Below, piece after piece: positions 53,264-63,494 of a stretch of DNA of 64,000 nt. The notes under the pieces were generated by a model. The model ran no database searches and was not told where the DNA came from. It saw only the letters and a program-made list of their open reading frames with translations. The DNA is from JAWKWH01 sp041397625. Lineage in GTDB: Bacteria > Pseudomonadota > Alphaproteobacteria > Rhizobiales > Rhizobiaceae. A program made the translations under genes and the position numbers. The stretch is taken from NCBI GenBank assembly GCA_041397625.1, contig JAWKWH010000001.1, positions 496,001 through 560,000 on the forward strand, given 5' to 3'. The first letter of the stretch is position 1, and the number at the start of each line of letters is the position of its first letter.

Positions 53264-55519
53264 CTAGTGGGGGAGATTGGGCGGGAACTTAGACAACGAC
53301 ATCGCCCGTGCGGGTTGAGCCATTCGGGCGGCATCTTCGTAAATGTGGGCATTTTCTTCCGTTCGCGCCGTCGGTACGTGAACCGTGAAAGACTGCGCCC
53401 AGTGGTAAATTCCATCGGCACTAATCTCCGCCAAGATACCGACGACATTCGGAGCTTTAAGGGCCAACGCACCTGCACTGGCCTTCTCATTTACCTTTTT
53501 CCAATCGATTTCATGGTCGTGGCGTTGAAGCCAGACGAAAAGCGGTTTGCCGTCCCCAACCAGAATAAAATAGCGCGCGGGATGCTGCTTCATGGATTCG
53601 CGAAGATCGGACAGCATCTTGGCCAAGTTTTTTCGACCCCCTTCTCCCAAATCACGGACATGGCTCTCCGCTGAAAGCCACCCGGGCGCTCGGGTTGCAT
53701 CGAGCGCCCCAAGCAGCTTTAGCACTTCTTCCGGGAAGTCCTGCGTCGGAAACGGTACGCTTTCCCAGTCTTCACCCTCGAAGCTTCTGTCGACGATATC
53801 GCTCATACCGTCCCAGATAAGCATGTTCACCTCGCCGCCCTTCAGTTGCTCGGCAAGATCCTGATCGAAACGGTTCTTCTTCAGGTACGCGCCTAGGTGG
53901 TCGAACTCGTCGAAGAGATGAGCGCGGCGTATTCCCGCCACCGCCTGCCGCACCTCCATGTAGTGAACGAACTCGCCGGGTGTGGGCAAAAGACGCTTGA
54001 GCACGAATAGGTCGTCGATGGACAGCGAGACGAAGGCATGCCTTCCAAGTATTGGCTCAACCTGCGGCAGCTCCTTGCAGTATGTAGAAAAGGGCGAGAA
54101 CGACTCGACCGTCAGCCCAATCGGCACCATCACGCGGTAGTCGGAGCGGCGGACGCGGCCGCACTCTTCGTATTTACCGTCTACCAAGTGGTAGAGTGGC
54201 ACTTCATCCGCCGAGTTCAGATAATTGAAAAAGCGCTCACATTGCTTGTAGGCTTTGAGTACCAAGTCCTGCACGGACTGGGCGTGGCGGCTGAAATCAA
54301 GCGCTGGCGATGCGATAGTCGCAGCCGCGCCCGCCTTGGCTTCAACCAGGAACAGCACGTCATCGACTAGGATGAGAGTGTCGTTTTCGGACCACTGCTT
54401 GCTTGCGGGGTCTTTATAATAGACCTCCCGAAAAACTGTGGCTCCGGGAAGCTGGGCGGCCAGAATGTCGGTGAAGGCAGCTTCGCTCATCGTCTTCTGC
54501 CGCCCCTCAAAAGTTTTCTTGTAGTCCGGCTTTCGCTGCAGGAGGTTGTAGAGAAGCGCACGATACCCCGCGTCGCGGGTGAAACACGGGTCGACGGCGT
54601 AGTAGTCCGATCCAAGCTGGATCAGGGGCTTCTTCCGGGCAGGCAGTGTCCGGTAAGGCGTCCCCGAAAAATCGCCCGCCGCGAAGAACTCGATTTCTTC
54701 TCCGCGCCGGTACGCCAAGTCCGCCAACAGTGTCGAGGGCAGCGTCGTGTGACGGCTCACGTTGGCGATGCCGCCCCGAAACATGTCATCCATCGCCCGC
54801 CCGGCGGCTTTCGACTGTTCCGGATTGGCCGCAACCCATGCCTCCACGGCGTCTTCCATACGCTTGTCCTGTGCCGCAGCGAAGGCCTGTGCTGCCTCAA
54901 ACTGCTTCATCATCTCCATGATAGCGTTGGCATGCCCAGAACGGGTGGCGTCGGCCATAGCCTGGAAGCCTTCCGCGATATCGGCGGCACCGACACCATA
55001 AACTTCTTTCAAGACCTCATTATGAGGCGCCAAAACGTAGCTGTAGAACTCGCCTTCCAAGACTTGGTAGCGGTTCCCACGTAGCATGACCCAGGTCGAT
55101 TTCGCGCGGAATTCGATGTCGGCCGTGTCGGGACCAAAGACGCCTTCCTTGGTATCGGCGGACGTGACCATGGCGAAAAGCATGGCCTGCTCTCGCAGTT
55201 TGCGGCCAAGTTCAAACAGCTCGGCGCATCGGGCTTCGTCGAATGTCACGTCTGCAGGGGCAGCGTCTGACGCGAGCACCGCGTGAACATACTCCAGCAG
55301 GAACTGGTTTTCGTTGATCAGGTCATCTGGGCCGTCCGCTTCGAGGTGCTCCTCGGCGGCACTTCGGTCTGCCATCGCTTTAATCATATGCTGGGCGTAA
55401 ATGTAGCCAAGCAAATCATGCGCGGGCATGGCGACAATCAGTGCGCGCATCCGAATTGCGGTGGCTTCCATATCCTTCAGCAAGGAAGCAGCGACCTCTT
55501 TTCGCGTTTTCTCGTCCAT
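53264..55519 (-). CDS. Orphan protein with a PD-(D/E)xK/NERD-like nuclease core
   Basis: This 751-residue protein is not recognised as a known family. The N-terminal 350 residues are largely helical (for example RMEDAVEAWVAANPEQSKAAG). The middle contains an Asp380-x12-Glu393-x-Lys395 pattern (END, then LFLVEAKAG), preceded by Glu365 and followed by QCERFFNYL. This is the layout of PD-(D/E)xK and NERD nucleases. The C-terminal 250 residues have no clear motif. No signal peptide or membrane segment is seen. The gene stands alone and its base composition looks less GC-rich than its neighbours, which suggests acquisition. A defence role is a guess. Confidence 0.55.
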   Translation of the reverse strand: MDEKTRKEVAASLLKDMEATAIRMRALIVAMPAHDLLGYIYAQHMIKAMADRSAAEEHLEADGPDDLINENQFLLEYVHAVLASDAAPADVTFDEARCAELFELGRKLREQAMLFAMVTSADTKEGVFGPDTADIEFRAKSTWVMLRGNRYQVLEGEFYSYVLAPHNEVLKEVYGVGAADIAEGFQAMADATRSGHANAIMEMMKQFEAAQAFAAAQDKRMEDAVEAWVAANPEQSKAAGRAMDDMFRGGIANVSRHTTLPSTLLADLAYRRGEEIEFFAAGDFSGTPYRTLPARKKPLIQLGSDYYAVDPCFTRDAGYRALLYNLLQRKPDYKKTFEGRQKTMSEAAFTDILAAQLPGATVFREVYYKDPASKQWSENDTLILVDDVLFLVEAKAGAAATIASPALDFSRHAQSVQDLVLKAYKQCERFFNYLNSADEVPLYHLVDGKYEECGRVRRSDYRVMVPIGLTVESFSPFSTYCKELPQVEPILGRHAFVSLSIDDLFVLKRLLPTPGEFVHYMEVRQAVAGIRRAHLFDEFDHLGAYLKKNRFDQDLAEQLKGGEVNMLIWDGMSDIVDRSFEGEDWESVPFPTQDFPEEVLKLLGALDATRAPGWLSAESHVRDLGEGGRKNLAKMLSDLRESMKQHPARYFILVGDGKPLFVWLQRHDHEIDWKKVNEKASAGALALKAPNVVGILAEISADGIYHWAQSFTVHVPTARTEENAHIYEDAARMAQPARAMSLSKFPPNLPH

Positions 55520-55756
55520 CAGTACAATTTCCCGAATACTCAGAATTCACTGCGGACGTTGGTCGTGAGCTATTGCCTAGTCAAGATTATTACATATATT
55601 TCTCAGGAATTTGATCACTAAGCATCTGTAGTTTCAGCTAAGCTGCGGCGGGGTTTGTTGACATTCGTCTTAAGCGTCATCCCTATTTGGAGTTTCCCGG
55701 ATAGGTTGTGAAGATTTGCTTTCGTGGGTGCCTCCAGGGCAGCCCACTCTCCCCCC

Positions 55757-58489
55757 TCACTCCCCCGCCAACCCCCGCAACCTGTACAGCGCCTCCAGCG
55801 CCTCGCGCGGGGTCATGGAATCCGGGTCGAGCGTCTCGACCGCTTGCTTGAGCGCGTCTGATTTCCGCGCCGGCGGCTGGGCGCGTTTGACCTCGGCGGT
55901 AAACAGCGGCAGGTCGTCGACGAGGCGGCTCGCCTTGCCCGACATCTCGCCCTGTTCGAGCTCGGTCAGCACGTCGCGGGCGCGCGCCACCACCGCCTCG
56001 GGCAGGCCAGCGAGTTTTGCCACCTGCACGCCGTAGGAACGGTCGGCGGCGCCATGCGCCACCTCGTGCAGGAACACCACGTCGCCGTCCCACTCCTTGA
56101 CCCGCATGGTGACGTTGGCGAGGCGGTCGAGCTTCTCGGCCAGCGCCGTCATCTCGTGGAAATGGGTGGCGAACAGCGTGCGGCAGCGGTTCTTCTCGTG
56201 CAGATATTCGACCGTGCCCCAGGCGATCGACAGCCCGTCGAAGGTGGCGGTGCCGCGGCCGATCTCGTCGAGGATGACCAGCGAGCGCTCCGTCGCCTGG
56301 TTGAGGATCGCCGCCGTCTCGACCATCTCGACCATGAAGGTCGAGCGCCCGCGCGCCAGGTCGTCGGACGCGCCGACGCGGGAGAACAGCCGGTCGACCA
56401 CGCCGATGCGCGCCGCTTTCGCCGGCACGTAGGCGCCCATCTGGGCCAGCAGGACGATCAGCGCGTTCTGGCGCAGGAAGGTCGATTTTCCCCCCATGTT
56501 CGGCCCGGTCAAGAGCCAGATGGCGCCGGCACCGCCGCCCGGCCCCGGCGACAGGTCGCAATCATTGGCGACGAACGGGCCGGTCGCGTCGCGGCGCAGC
56601 GCCTGCTCGACCACCACGTGGCGGCCGCCCTCGATCACGAAGTCGAGACTGTCGTCGACATGCGGCCGGCACCAGTCTTCCGACTGCGCCAGGCGGGCAA
56701 GCGCGGTGGCGACGTCGAGCGTTGCCAGCGCCGCCGCGCCGGCGCGGATGGCGCCGGCCTCGGCCACGGTCTCGGCGGCGAGCCCGGCGAAGATGTCGAG
56801 CTCGATCTCCAGCGCGCGGCCGGCGGCGTTGGCGATCTTCGTTTCCAGCTCCGACAGTTCGGTGGTGGTGAAGCGCATGGCGCTGGCCATGGTCTGGCGG
56901 TGGATGAAGCGCGATTTCGCCTCGTCGGTGCCGGTCATCACCGCCTGGTGGTTGGCGGTCACCTCGATATAGTAGCCGAGCACGTTGTTGTGGCGGATCT
57001 TGAGCGAGCGGATGCCGGTCTCCTCGGCGAGATCGGCCTGCATCTGCGCGATGACGCGCCTGGAACTGTCGCGCAGCGCCCGCATCTCGTCGAGCTCACC
57101 GTGACAGCCCTCGCGCACGAAGCCGCCGTCGCGTTTGAGCAACGGCAACTCGTCGGCGAGTGCTGAACCGAGATGGTCGCCGAGTGCGGCCGGCAGCGCG
57201 TCGAGCGCCGCGCGCGCGGCGGCAAGTTCTAGTGGCAGGTCGGTTTGGCCGAGAAGCGCGGCGATGTCGCGCCCGGCGGCAAGGCCGGCGGCGATGGCGC
57301 CGAGATCGCGCGGTCCGCCGCGCCCGAGCGCCAGCCGCGACAGGGCGCGCGGCATGTCGGGGGCGGCCTTCAGCCGCTGGCGCAATTCGCCGGCAAGCCG
57401 GCTTTCGGAGAGCGAAAACGCGATCGAATCCTGCCTTTCGCGGATCGCCGCCGCGTCGGTCAGCGGCGCCATCAGCCGTTCGGCGATGAGCCGCGCGCCG
57501 CCGCCGGTCACGGTGCGGTCGATGGCTTTGAGCAGGCTGCCGTCGCGCTTGCCCGAGAGCGTCCGCGCCAGCTCCAGATTGGCGCGCGTCGCCGGATCGA
57601 TGAACAGCGCCGAGGCGCCGTCCTCGCGCGCCGGCCGTTCCAGCTCGGGCCGCTCGGCCTTCTGGGTTTTTTCCACATAGGCGATGGCGCCGGAGATCGC
57701 GGCAAGCTCGGCGCGCGAGAAATCGCCGAACCCGTCGAGCGTCGCCACGCCGAAATGGCGGGTGATGCGGTTTTCGGCCGTGGCCGAATCGAACAGGCTC
57801 GCCGGCTGCGGCGACACCGCCCGGCCGGCGAGGTCGAGTACCGGCTTCAGCACGTCGTCGCGCAAAAGCGGCTCCGGCACGATCAGTTCGCGCGGATCGA
57901 CGCGGGCGATGTCGGCGGCAAGCCTGTCGGGGTCGGAGGCGGCGACGCGGAAAGCGCCGGTGGAAATGTCGATCCAGGCGAGCGCCAGGGCGCGGTCGCC
58001 GTCGGCCTTCACCCGGCCGAGCGCCATCAGGTAGTTGGCCTCGCCCGGCGCCAGCAGTTTCTCCTCGGTGATCGTGCCCGGCGTGACGAGCCGCACCACG
58101 TCGCGGCGCACCACGGCCTTCGAGCCGCGTTTCTTGGCTTCCGCCGGGTCCTCGACCTGCTCGCACACGGCGACGCGGTGGCCGAGCGCGATCAGCTTCT
58201 GCAGATAGTCGTCGGCGGCATGCACCGGCACGCCGCACATGGGGATGTCGTGGTCGAGGTGTTTTCCCCGCCTGGTCAGCGTGATGCCGAGCGCGCGCGA
58301 CGCGGTCTCCGCGTCGTCGAAGAACAGTTCGTAGAAATCGCCCATGCGGTAGAACAGCAGGCAATCGGGATTGGCGAGCTTGATCTCGATATACTGTTCC
58401 ATCATCGGCGTCGCCGCCGCCAGGCTTTCCGGCGTGGCGAGCCTGGCCGTCGAAAGGCGTTCGGGCGCTATCGGCGTTTCGTCGTTCAA
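55757..58489 (-). CDS. mutS: DNA mismatch repair protein MutS
   Basis: This 910-residue MutS has the mismatch-binding N-terminal domain (YRMGDFYELF, with the Phe-x-Glu reader), the core and clamp domains, and the ATPase with Walker A GPNMGGKST near 658-666, Walker B LVILDEIGRGT and TLFATHFHEM. The C-terminal helix-turn-helix end is present. It binds mismatches and starts repair. It is divergent from maeB, with about 118 bases between the starts. Confidence 0.97.
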   Translation of the reverse strand: MNDETPIAPERLSTARLATPESLAAATPMMEQYIEIKLANPDCLLFYRMGDFYELFFDDAETASRALGITLTRRGKHLDHDIPMCGVPVHAADDYLQKLIALGHRVAVCEQVEDPAEAKKRGSKAVVRRDVVRLVTPGTITEEKLLAPGEANYLMALGRVKADGDRALALAWIDISTGAFRVAASDPDRLAADIARVDPRELIVPEPLLRDDVLKPVLDLAGRAVSPQPASLFDSATAENRITRHFGVATLDGFGDFSRAELAAISGAIAYVEKTQKAERPELERPAREDGASALFIDPATRANLELARTLSGKRDGSLLKAIDRTVTGGGARLIAERLMAPLTDAAAIRERQDSIAFSLSESRLAGELRQRLKAAPDMPRALSRLALGRGGPRDLGAIAAGLAAGRDIAALLGQTDLPLELAAARAALDALPAALGDHLGSALADELPLLKRDGGFVREGCHGELDEMRALRDSSRRVIAQMQADLAEETGIRSLKIRHNNVLGYYIEVTANHQAVMTGTDEAKSRFIHRQTMASAMRFTTTELSELETKIANAAGRALEIELDIFAGLAAETVAEAGAIRAGAAALATLDVATALARLAQSEDWCRPHVDDSLDFVIEGGRHVVVEQALRRDATGPFVANDCDLSPGPGGGAGAIWLLTGPNMGGKSTFLRQNALIVLLAQMGAYVPAKAARIGVVDRLFSRVGASDDLARGRSTFMVEMVETAAILNQATERSLVILDEIGRGTATFDGLSIAWGTVEYLHEKNRCRTLFATHFHEMTALAEKLDRLANVTMRVKEWDGDVVFLHEVAHGAADRSYGVQVAKLAGLPEAVVARARDVLTELEQGEMSGKASRLVDDLPLFTAEVKRAQPPARKSDALKQAVETLDPDSMTPREALEALYRLRGLAGE

Positions 58490-58607
58490 CCGCTCTTCCT
58501 GGAAACAGTTTATCGCAAAAGTGGATTGGCTCTTTTACTGCGCCGAGTGTAGCCTTACAAATACCGGTCCACAAAGAAGTGTTATCGTATCGCGTATCGG
58601 GGGGAAC

Positions 58608-60893
58608 ATGCCGGCAACGGATAAAGCGGACCGCGGAGGTCCTTCGGTCAGCGACGCGGAAGCGCTGGAATTCCACGCGACGGGCCGCGCCGGCAAGCTG
58701 GAGATCAACCCGACCAAGCCGATGGCGACGCAGCGCGACCTGTCGCTGGCCTATTCGCCGGGCGTGGCGGTGCCGGTCAAGGCGATCGCCGAGGACGCGT
58801 CGCGCGCCTACGACTACACCACCAAGGGCAACATGGTCGCGGTGATCTCCAACGGCACGGCGATCCTCGGCCTCGGCAATCTCGGCGCGCTGGCCTCCAA
58901 GCCGGTGATGGAAGGCAAGGCGGTGCTGTTCAAGCGCTTCGCCGACGTCGATTCCGTCGATCTGGAGGTCGATACCGCCGACATCGACGAATTCATCAAC
59001 TGCGTACGCTTCCTCGGGCCGTCCTTCGGCGGCATCAATCTGGAGGACATCAAGGCGCCCGACTGCTTCATCATCGAGCAGCGCTTGCGCGAGGTGATGG
59101 ACATTCCGGTCTTTCACGACGACCAGCACGGCACCGCCATCATCGCGGCGGCCGGCCTGATCAACGCGCTGCACCTGACCGGCCGCGACATGAAGGACGC
59201 AAAACTGGTCTGCAACGGTGCCGGCGCCGCGGCGATCGCCTGCGTCGAGTTGGTGAAAGCCATGGGCTTTTCGCCGAAGAACGTCACGCTCTGCGACACC
59301 AAGGGCGTCATCTACCAGGGCCGCAAGGAGGGCATGAACCAGTGGAAGTCGGCCCATGCGGTGAAGACCGACGCGCGCACACTCGCAGACGCGCTCGACG
59401 GCGCCGACATCTTCTTCGGCCTGTCTGCCAAGGGCGCGCTCACCCGAGCGATGGTCAAGTCGATGGCCGCCAATCCGATCATCTTCGCCATGGCCAATCC
59501 CGACCCGGAGATCACGCCGGAGGAGGTGGCCGAAATCCGCGACGACGCCATTATGGCGACCGGCCGGTCGGACTATGCCAACCAGGTCAACAACGTGCTT
59601 GGCTTCCCCTACATTTTCCGCGGCGCGCTCGATGTCCGCGCTTCGACCATCAATGAAGCCATGAAGGTCGCCGCCGCCCATGCGCTGGCCGAACTGGCGC
59701 GCGCCGACGTGCCCGACGACGTCGCCGCCGCCTATCGCGGCAACCGGCCGAAATTCGGCCCCGGCTACATCATCCCGGTGCCGTTCGACCCACGGCTGAT
59801 CTCTGCCATTCCGGTGGCGGTTGCCCGCGCGGCGATGGATTCGGGCGTCGCCCGCCGGCCGATCCTGGATTTGGAGGCCTACGCGCGCGAACTGGCCGGG
59901 CGCCGCGACCCGATCGCTTCGACCCTGCAGCGCATCTACGACCGCGTGCGCCGCCAGCCCAAGCGCATCGTCTTCGCCGAAGGCGAGGAGGAGCAGGTGA
60001 TGCGCGCCGCCGTCGCCTACGTCAACCAGCGCCTCGGCACCGCCATCCTGCTCGGCCGCGAGGAGCAGATGCGCGAAACGGCGCGCGCCGCCGGCGTCGA
60101 TATCTCCAGGCCGGGCATCGAGCTGATCAATGCACGCCTGTCGCGGCGCAACCAGGCCTATGCCGATTTTCTCTACGAGCGGCTGCAGCGCAAGGGCTAC
60201 CTGCTGCGCGACTGCCAGCGCATGATCAACAACGATCGCAACTATTTTGCCTCCTGCATGGTGGCGCTGGGCGACGCCGACGGCGTGGTCACCGGGGTCA
60301 CACGCAACTATTCCACCGTGCTCGCCGATGTGCGCCGGGTCATCGACGCCAAGCCCGGCCACCGGGTGATCGGCGTGTCGATTGCGCTCTGCCGCGGCCG
60401 CACCGTGCTTGTGGCCGACACCGCCGTCCACGACATGCCCGACGCGGTGGAACTGGCCGATATCGCCGAGGAGGCCGCGGGCCAGGCCCGGCGCATGGGC
60501 TACGAGCCGCGTGTCGCCATGCTCGCCTATTCGACCTTCGGCCACCCGCCGGGCGAGCGCTCCGAACGCGTCCAGGAGGCGGTGAAGATTCTCAACAAGC
60601 GCCGTGTCGATTTCGAGTTCGACGGCGAGATGGCCGCCGACGTGGCGCTGAACCCGAAACTGATGGAGCAATATCCCTTCATCGGGCTTTCCGGCCCGGC
60701 CAACGTGCTGGTGATGCCGGCTTTCCATTCCGCCTCGATCTCGACCAAGATGCTGCAGGAACTCGGCGGCTCCACTGTCATCGGCCCGCTTCTGGTCGGC
60801 CTCAACAAGCCGGTGCAGATCGTCTCGCTCAACGCCAAGGATTCCGATCTGGTCAACATGGCGGCGATCGCCGCCTATAATGCGGGGGTGTGA
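58608..60893 (+). CDS. maeB: NADP-dependent malic enzyme with phosphotransacetylase-like domain
   Basis: This 761-residue enzyme is the size of MaeB/Tme. The malic enzyme part (about 20-430) has SPGVAVPVKAI, VFHDDQHGTAII and a nucleotide-binding VCNGAGAAAIACVELV. The C-terminal part (about 440-761) resembles phosphate acetyltransferase and is usually regulatory. It decarboxylates malate to pyruvate with NADP. ATG at 58608 follows GGGGGGAA. The open frame upstream to 58371 overlaps mutS and is rejected. Confidence 0.95.
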   Translation: MPATDKADRGGPSVSDAEALEFHATGRAGKLEINPTKPMATQRDLSLAYSPGVAVPVKAIAEDASRAYDYTTKGNMVAVISNGTAILGLGNLGALASKPVMEGKAVLFKRFADVDSVDLEVDTADIDEFINCVRFLGPSFGGINLEDIKAPDCFIIEQRLREVMDIPVFHDDQHGTAIIAAAGLINALHLTGRDMKDAKLVCNGAGAAAIACVELVKAMGFSPKNVTLCDTKGVIYQGRKEGMNQWKSAHAVKTDARTLADALDGADIFFGLSAKGALTRAMVKSMAANPIIFAMANPDPEITPEEVAEIRDDAIMATGRSDYANQVNNVLGFPYIFRGALDVRASTINEAMKVAAAHALAELARADVPDDVAAAYRGNRPKFGPGYIIPVPFDPRLISAIPVAVARAAMDSGVARRPILDLEAYARELAGRRDPIASTLQRIYDRVRRQPKRIVFAEGEEEQVMRAAVAYVNQRLGTAILLGREEQMRETARAAGVDISRPGIELINARLSRRNQAYADFLYERLQRKGYLLRDCQRMINNDRNYFASCMVALGDADGVVTGVTRNYSTVLADVRRVIDAKPGHRVIGVSIALCRGRTVLVADTAVHDMPDAVELADIAEEAAGQARRMGYEPRVAMLAYSTFGHPPGERSERVQEAVKILNKRRVDFEFDGEMAADVALNPKLMEQYPFIGLSGPANVLVMPAFHSASISTKMLQELGGSTVIGPLLVGLNKPVQIVSLNAKDSDLVNMAAIAAYNAGV

Positions 60894-60988
60894 GGGGAAG
60901 GTCGTTTCCCTCCAGCCTTGCTCCCTCCATCGCCATCCCACATACTCGCGCGACATTTGCGGGCCGCGCCCGCGGGGAGGGGCGATAC

Positions 60989-62068
60989 ATGATGATCCGC
61001 GCAATTCTTTTCATTGTAGGGCTTCTGGCCCTGTGCGCGCCGGGCCATGCGCGCGTGGTCGAAAGCTTCCGTTCCGGCGGCTGGAACGGTGATGCCTTCG
61101 TCAACGATTCGACCGGCCTGTTCAACTCCTGCGTGGCGATCGCGCGTTATCGCAGCGGCATCTCCATGAGCGTCGAGGTCGATTCGGTCTACAACTGGTG
61201 GATCGGCTTCTCGTCGGAAAGCTGGACGATGACCACCGGCGAGAAGATCCCGCTCACCTACCGCATCGACGGCGGCGACTGGCAGAACGGCGTCGCCACC
61301 GCGATATCGCCGCAACTGGCGCGCATGGCCATGCCCGCCGACGGCTACATCGTGCGCCGCTTCCGACGCGGACGCACGCTCTATGTCAGGGACAAGAGCT
61401 ACAGCTACCAGTTCCGGCTCACCGGCACCTCGCGGATGCTCGCCCGCCTTGCCCGTTGCGTCGAGCAGAACTCCGCCCGCCATGGCGCCGGCCCCGCCCT
61501 GTCGCGCGACGAGGGCGACGCGGACACCAAGACGCCGGCGGTGCAATCGCCCGAACCGGCCGCCCCGGCGGCGGCCGATGTCGCGCAGTTGCAGGTCGAG
61601 GCGACGCAGCGCCTGTTCAACCTGATGGCGGGAACGGGGCTGACCGATCTGAAGCTGATCGCGGAGGCCGACCGCGACGATGGATTGAAGAAACTGCACG
61701 CCGTCGCCGCCAACGATTCGCGGACGATCGTCGCCCATGTCTATCCCGAGGGCTCGTTCGACAGCGAGACCGACATCATGGCGCGGCTGATCTTCGAGGC
61801 CGCGAAATCCTGCGAGGGCGATTTCTCCTCCGGTTTCAGCGCCGATTCCATCGGTGGCGACGGCCTGTTCGCCGGGCGTGCCTCCTGCGCCGCCGGCGAT
61901 GCAGAATTGCTCGAACGCTATGCCATCGCGCCACGCGGCGCCGGCGGCGTGCTGGTCTTCGGCGTCGCCGACACGTCGGTGGGCGAGGGCGGCGGCGCGG
62001 CTTCCGCGCCTGCGACTGAGCTGACCGACGACGCCTTCCATCGCGCCGCCGTCGAAGCGGTCAGATAG
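60989..62068 (+). CDS. Exported hypothetical protein
   Basis: This 359-residue protein is read from ATG at 60989, behind GGGGAGGGG. It has a Sec signal peptide (MIRAILFIVGLLALCAPGHA), an N-terminal beta-rich domain with aromatic stretches (SVYNWWIGFSSESWTM), an Ala/Pro linker (about 178-190) and a C-terminal alpha/beta part. No catalytic motif is recognised. It lies 95 bases after maeB on the same strand and could be co-transcribed. Confidence 0.65.
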   Translation: MMIRAILFIVGLLALCAPGHARVVESFRSGGWNGDAFVNDSTGLFNSCVAIARYRSGISMSVEVDSVYNWWIGFSSESWTMTTGEKIPLTYRIDGGDWQNGVATAISPQLARMAMPADGYIVRRFRRGRTLYVRDKSYSYQFRLTGTSRMLARLARCVEQNSARHGAGPALSRDEGDADTKTPAVQSPEPAAPAAADVAQLQVEATQRLFNLMAGTGLTDLKLIAEADRDDGLKKLHAVAANDSRTIVAHVYPEGSFDSETDIMARLIFEAAKSCEGDFSSGFSADSIGGDGLFAGRASCAAGDAELLERYAIAPRGAGGVLVFGVADTSVGEGGGAASAPATELTDDAFHRAAVEAVR

Positions 62069-62165
62069 GCAGGCCTGCCGGAAAGGTCGCCGCCGATTGA
62101 TTGCGGCCGCCCGTCTGCGCTACACGGGAAGAAAGAGCGTTCATCTCGAGACCGGAAACCCGTCC

Positions 62166-62402
62166 ATGAAGCCTGTTTTCCTCCAACTGCAATGCGCGCC
62201 CGGCAAGACCTACGAGGTCGCCGATGCGCTGTTCGAGCGCGAAATCGCCTCCGAGCTCTATTCGACCAGCGGCGACTACGACCTGCTTGCCAAGATCTAT
62301 ATCGAGGAAGGCCAGGATGTCGGCAAATTCATCAACGAGAAGGTGCTGGACATTCCCGGCATCGTGCGTTCGCTGACGACGATGACGTTCACGGCCTTTT
62401 AG
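62166..62402 (+). CDS. Stand-alone Lrp/AsnC ligand-binding (RAM) domain protein
   Basis: This 78-residue protein consists only of the RAM domain of Lrp/AsnC regulators (VFLQLQCAPGKTYEVADAL, TSGDYDLLAKIYIEEGQDVG, IPGIVRSLTTMTF). It lacks the DNA-binding helix-turn-helix. Such proteins form oligomers that bind amino acids or modulate full-length Lrp partners. The start is ATG at 62166. It is convergent with the DUF1402 gene, six bases away. Confidence 0.88.
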   Translation: MKPVFLQLQCAPGKTYEVADALFEREIASELYSTSGDYDLLAKIYIEEGQDVGKFINEKVLDIPGIVRSLTTMTFTAF

Positions 62403-62408
62403 CACCAC

Positions 62409-63398
62409 TCAAAACAGGGCGCGCAGTTCGTCGAGCCGGTCGTTAACCAGCCAGCCATAGTAGTTTTCCTGCGGCATACGCGGTTGCTCGCCCTTGGCGA
62501 TGCGGTCTTCGTTCTCGGTTTTCAGGGCACGCGCCCGTTCTTCCGGATTGCCGAGATTGTAGAGCGTCGCGGTGATTCCCGGATTGGCGGAAATGTCGTA
62601 GCCGGCGATATCGCGATAGGCCTCGATCGACTTGACGATCGTCGCCGCCACGTAAGGCAATGTCAGGTCGGGATCCATGATCGTCTTGTAGACCTTGCCT
62701 GGATCGCGGTGGTCGAGGCGCGGGAAGCCCGAGACTTTCGCCACGATGTCGCTCATCTGCAGGGCGGTCAGCGGATTGAGCTGGCCAATGCCGAAGGTCT
62801 GGCCGGCATAGAAGGGCTGGAAGAACACCGCCGAAAACCGGTCATTGGGATAGGCGGTGCCGCCGACGACCCGGCCGCGGAAGCGAGTGTTCCAGACCCG
62901 CTCGCGGCAGATCCACAATTCGTAGCTGCCGGCAAGCCCGTGACATGGGGCAAATTGCGGCCGCTCGACGAAATCGCCGACGCTTTCGTTTTCATATTCG
63001 AAGCGGAGGCCGGAATTCACATAGGCGACCGCCTTGACGTAATAGGTCTGCAACCGGTCATAGGCGTCGACATTGTAGGTGTGCTCGCCGACGATGGCGC
63101 CGACGATATGCATCGGGTCGATGCCGTAGTCCTTTGCCGCGGCGGCGATCTTGCGACGCAGCGCCCGGTCGCGCTTCAAAAGCGCGACCACCTTGGCGTA
63201 TTTGGCGTCATAGGTGGTCTTGAGCGCCTGCGTGCGCCGGGCCGAGGCGCCGGGTACCGCTGGCTGCTCGACATTGCGGTTGCCGGGCGGAACCTTGACG
63301 GTCGCATGGGCAGCACCGGCGCAAAAGCACAATACCGCGACCGCGGCGGCCCGGGCCGCCGTCCGAAATCTGTCTGCGGAGAAAACGCCGTTGCCCAC
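62409..63398 (-). CDS. DUF1402 family exported protein
   Basis: This 329-residue protein has a signal peptide (AVAVLCFCAGAAHA) and a soluble domain with DYGIDPMHIVGAIVGEHTYN and TFGIGQLNPLTALQMSD. The His/Glu-rich block and GIGQLNP resemble lytic-transglycosylase-like folds, so a wall-related role is possible. DUF1402 proteins are found near hslU in rhizobia, as here. Confidence 0.82.
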   Translation of the reverse strand: MGNGVFSADRFRTAARAAAVAVLCFCAGAAHATVKVPPGNRNVEQPAVPGASARRTQALKTTYDAKYAKVVALLKRDRALRRKIAAAAKDYGIDPMHIVGAIVGEHTYNVDAYDRLQTYYVKAVAYVNSGLRFEYENESVGDFVERPQFAPCHGLAGSYELWICRERVWNTRFRGRVVGGTAYPNDRFSAVFFQPFYAGQTFGIGQLNPLTALQMSDIVAKVSGFPRLDHRDPGKVYKTIMDPDLTLPYVAATIVKSIEAYRDIAGYDISANPGITATLYNLGNPEERARALKTENEDRIAKGEQPRMPQENYYGWLVNDRLDELRALF

Positions 63399-63494
63399 CG
63401 CGCCCTGTTCCTCGTCTGCCTACGATCCATATGCACCGATCGGGCGGCGCGATAAAGGGCAGGACGGCTGCACGGCCGCCCGCCAGGCACACGT

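Noticed and set aside
57096..61004. Open frame of about 1300 codons on the minus strand across maeB and the mutS start
   Set aside because: It is antisense to maeB and out of phase with mutS, with His/Arg/Gly-rich composition and no motifs. It follows from high GC at third codon positions.
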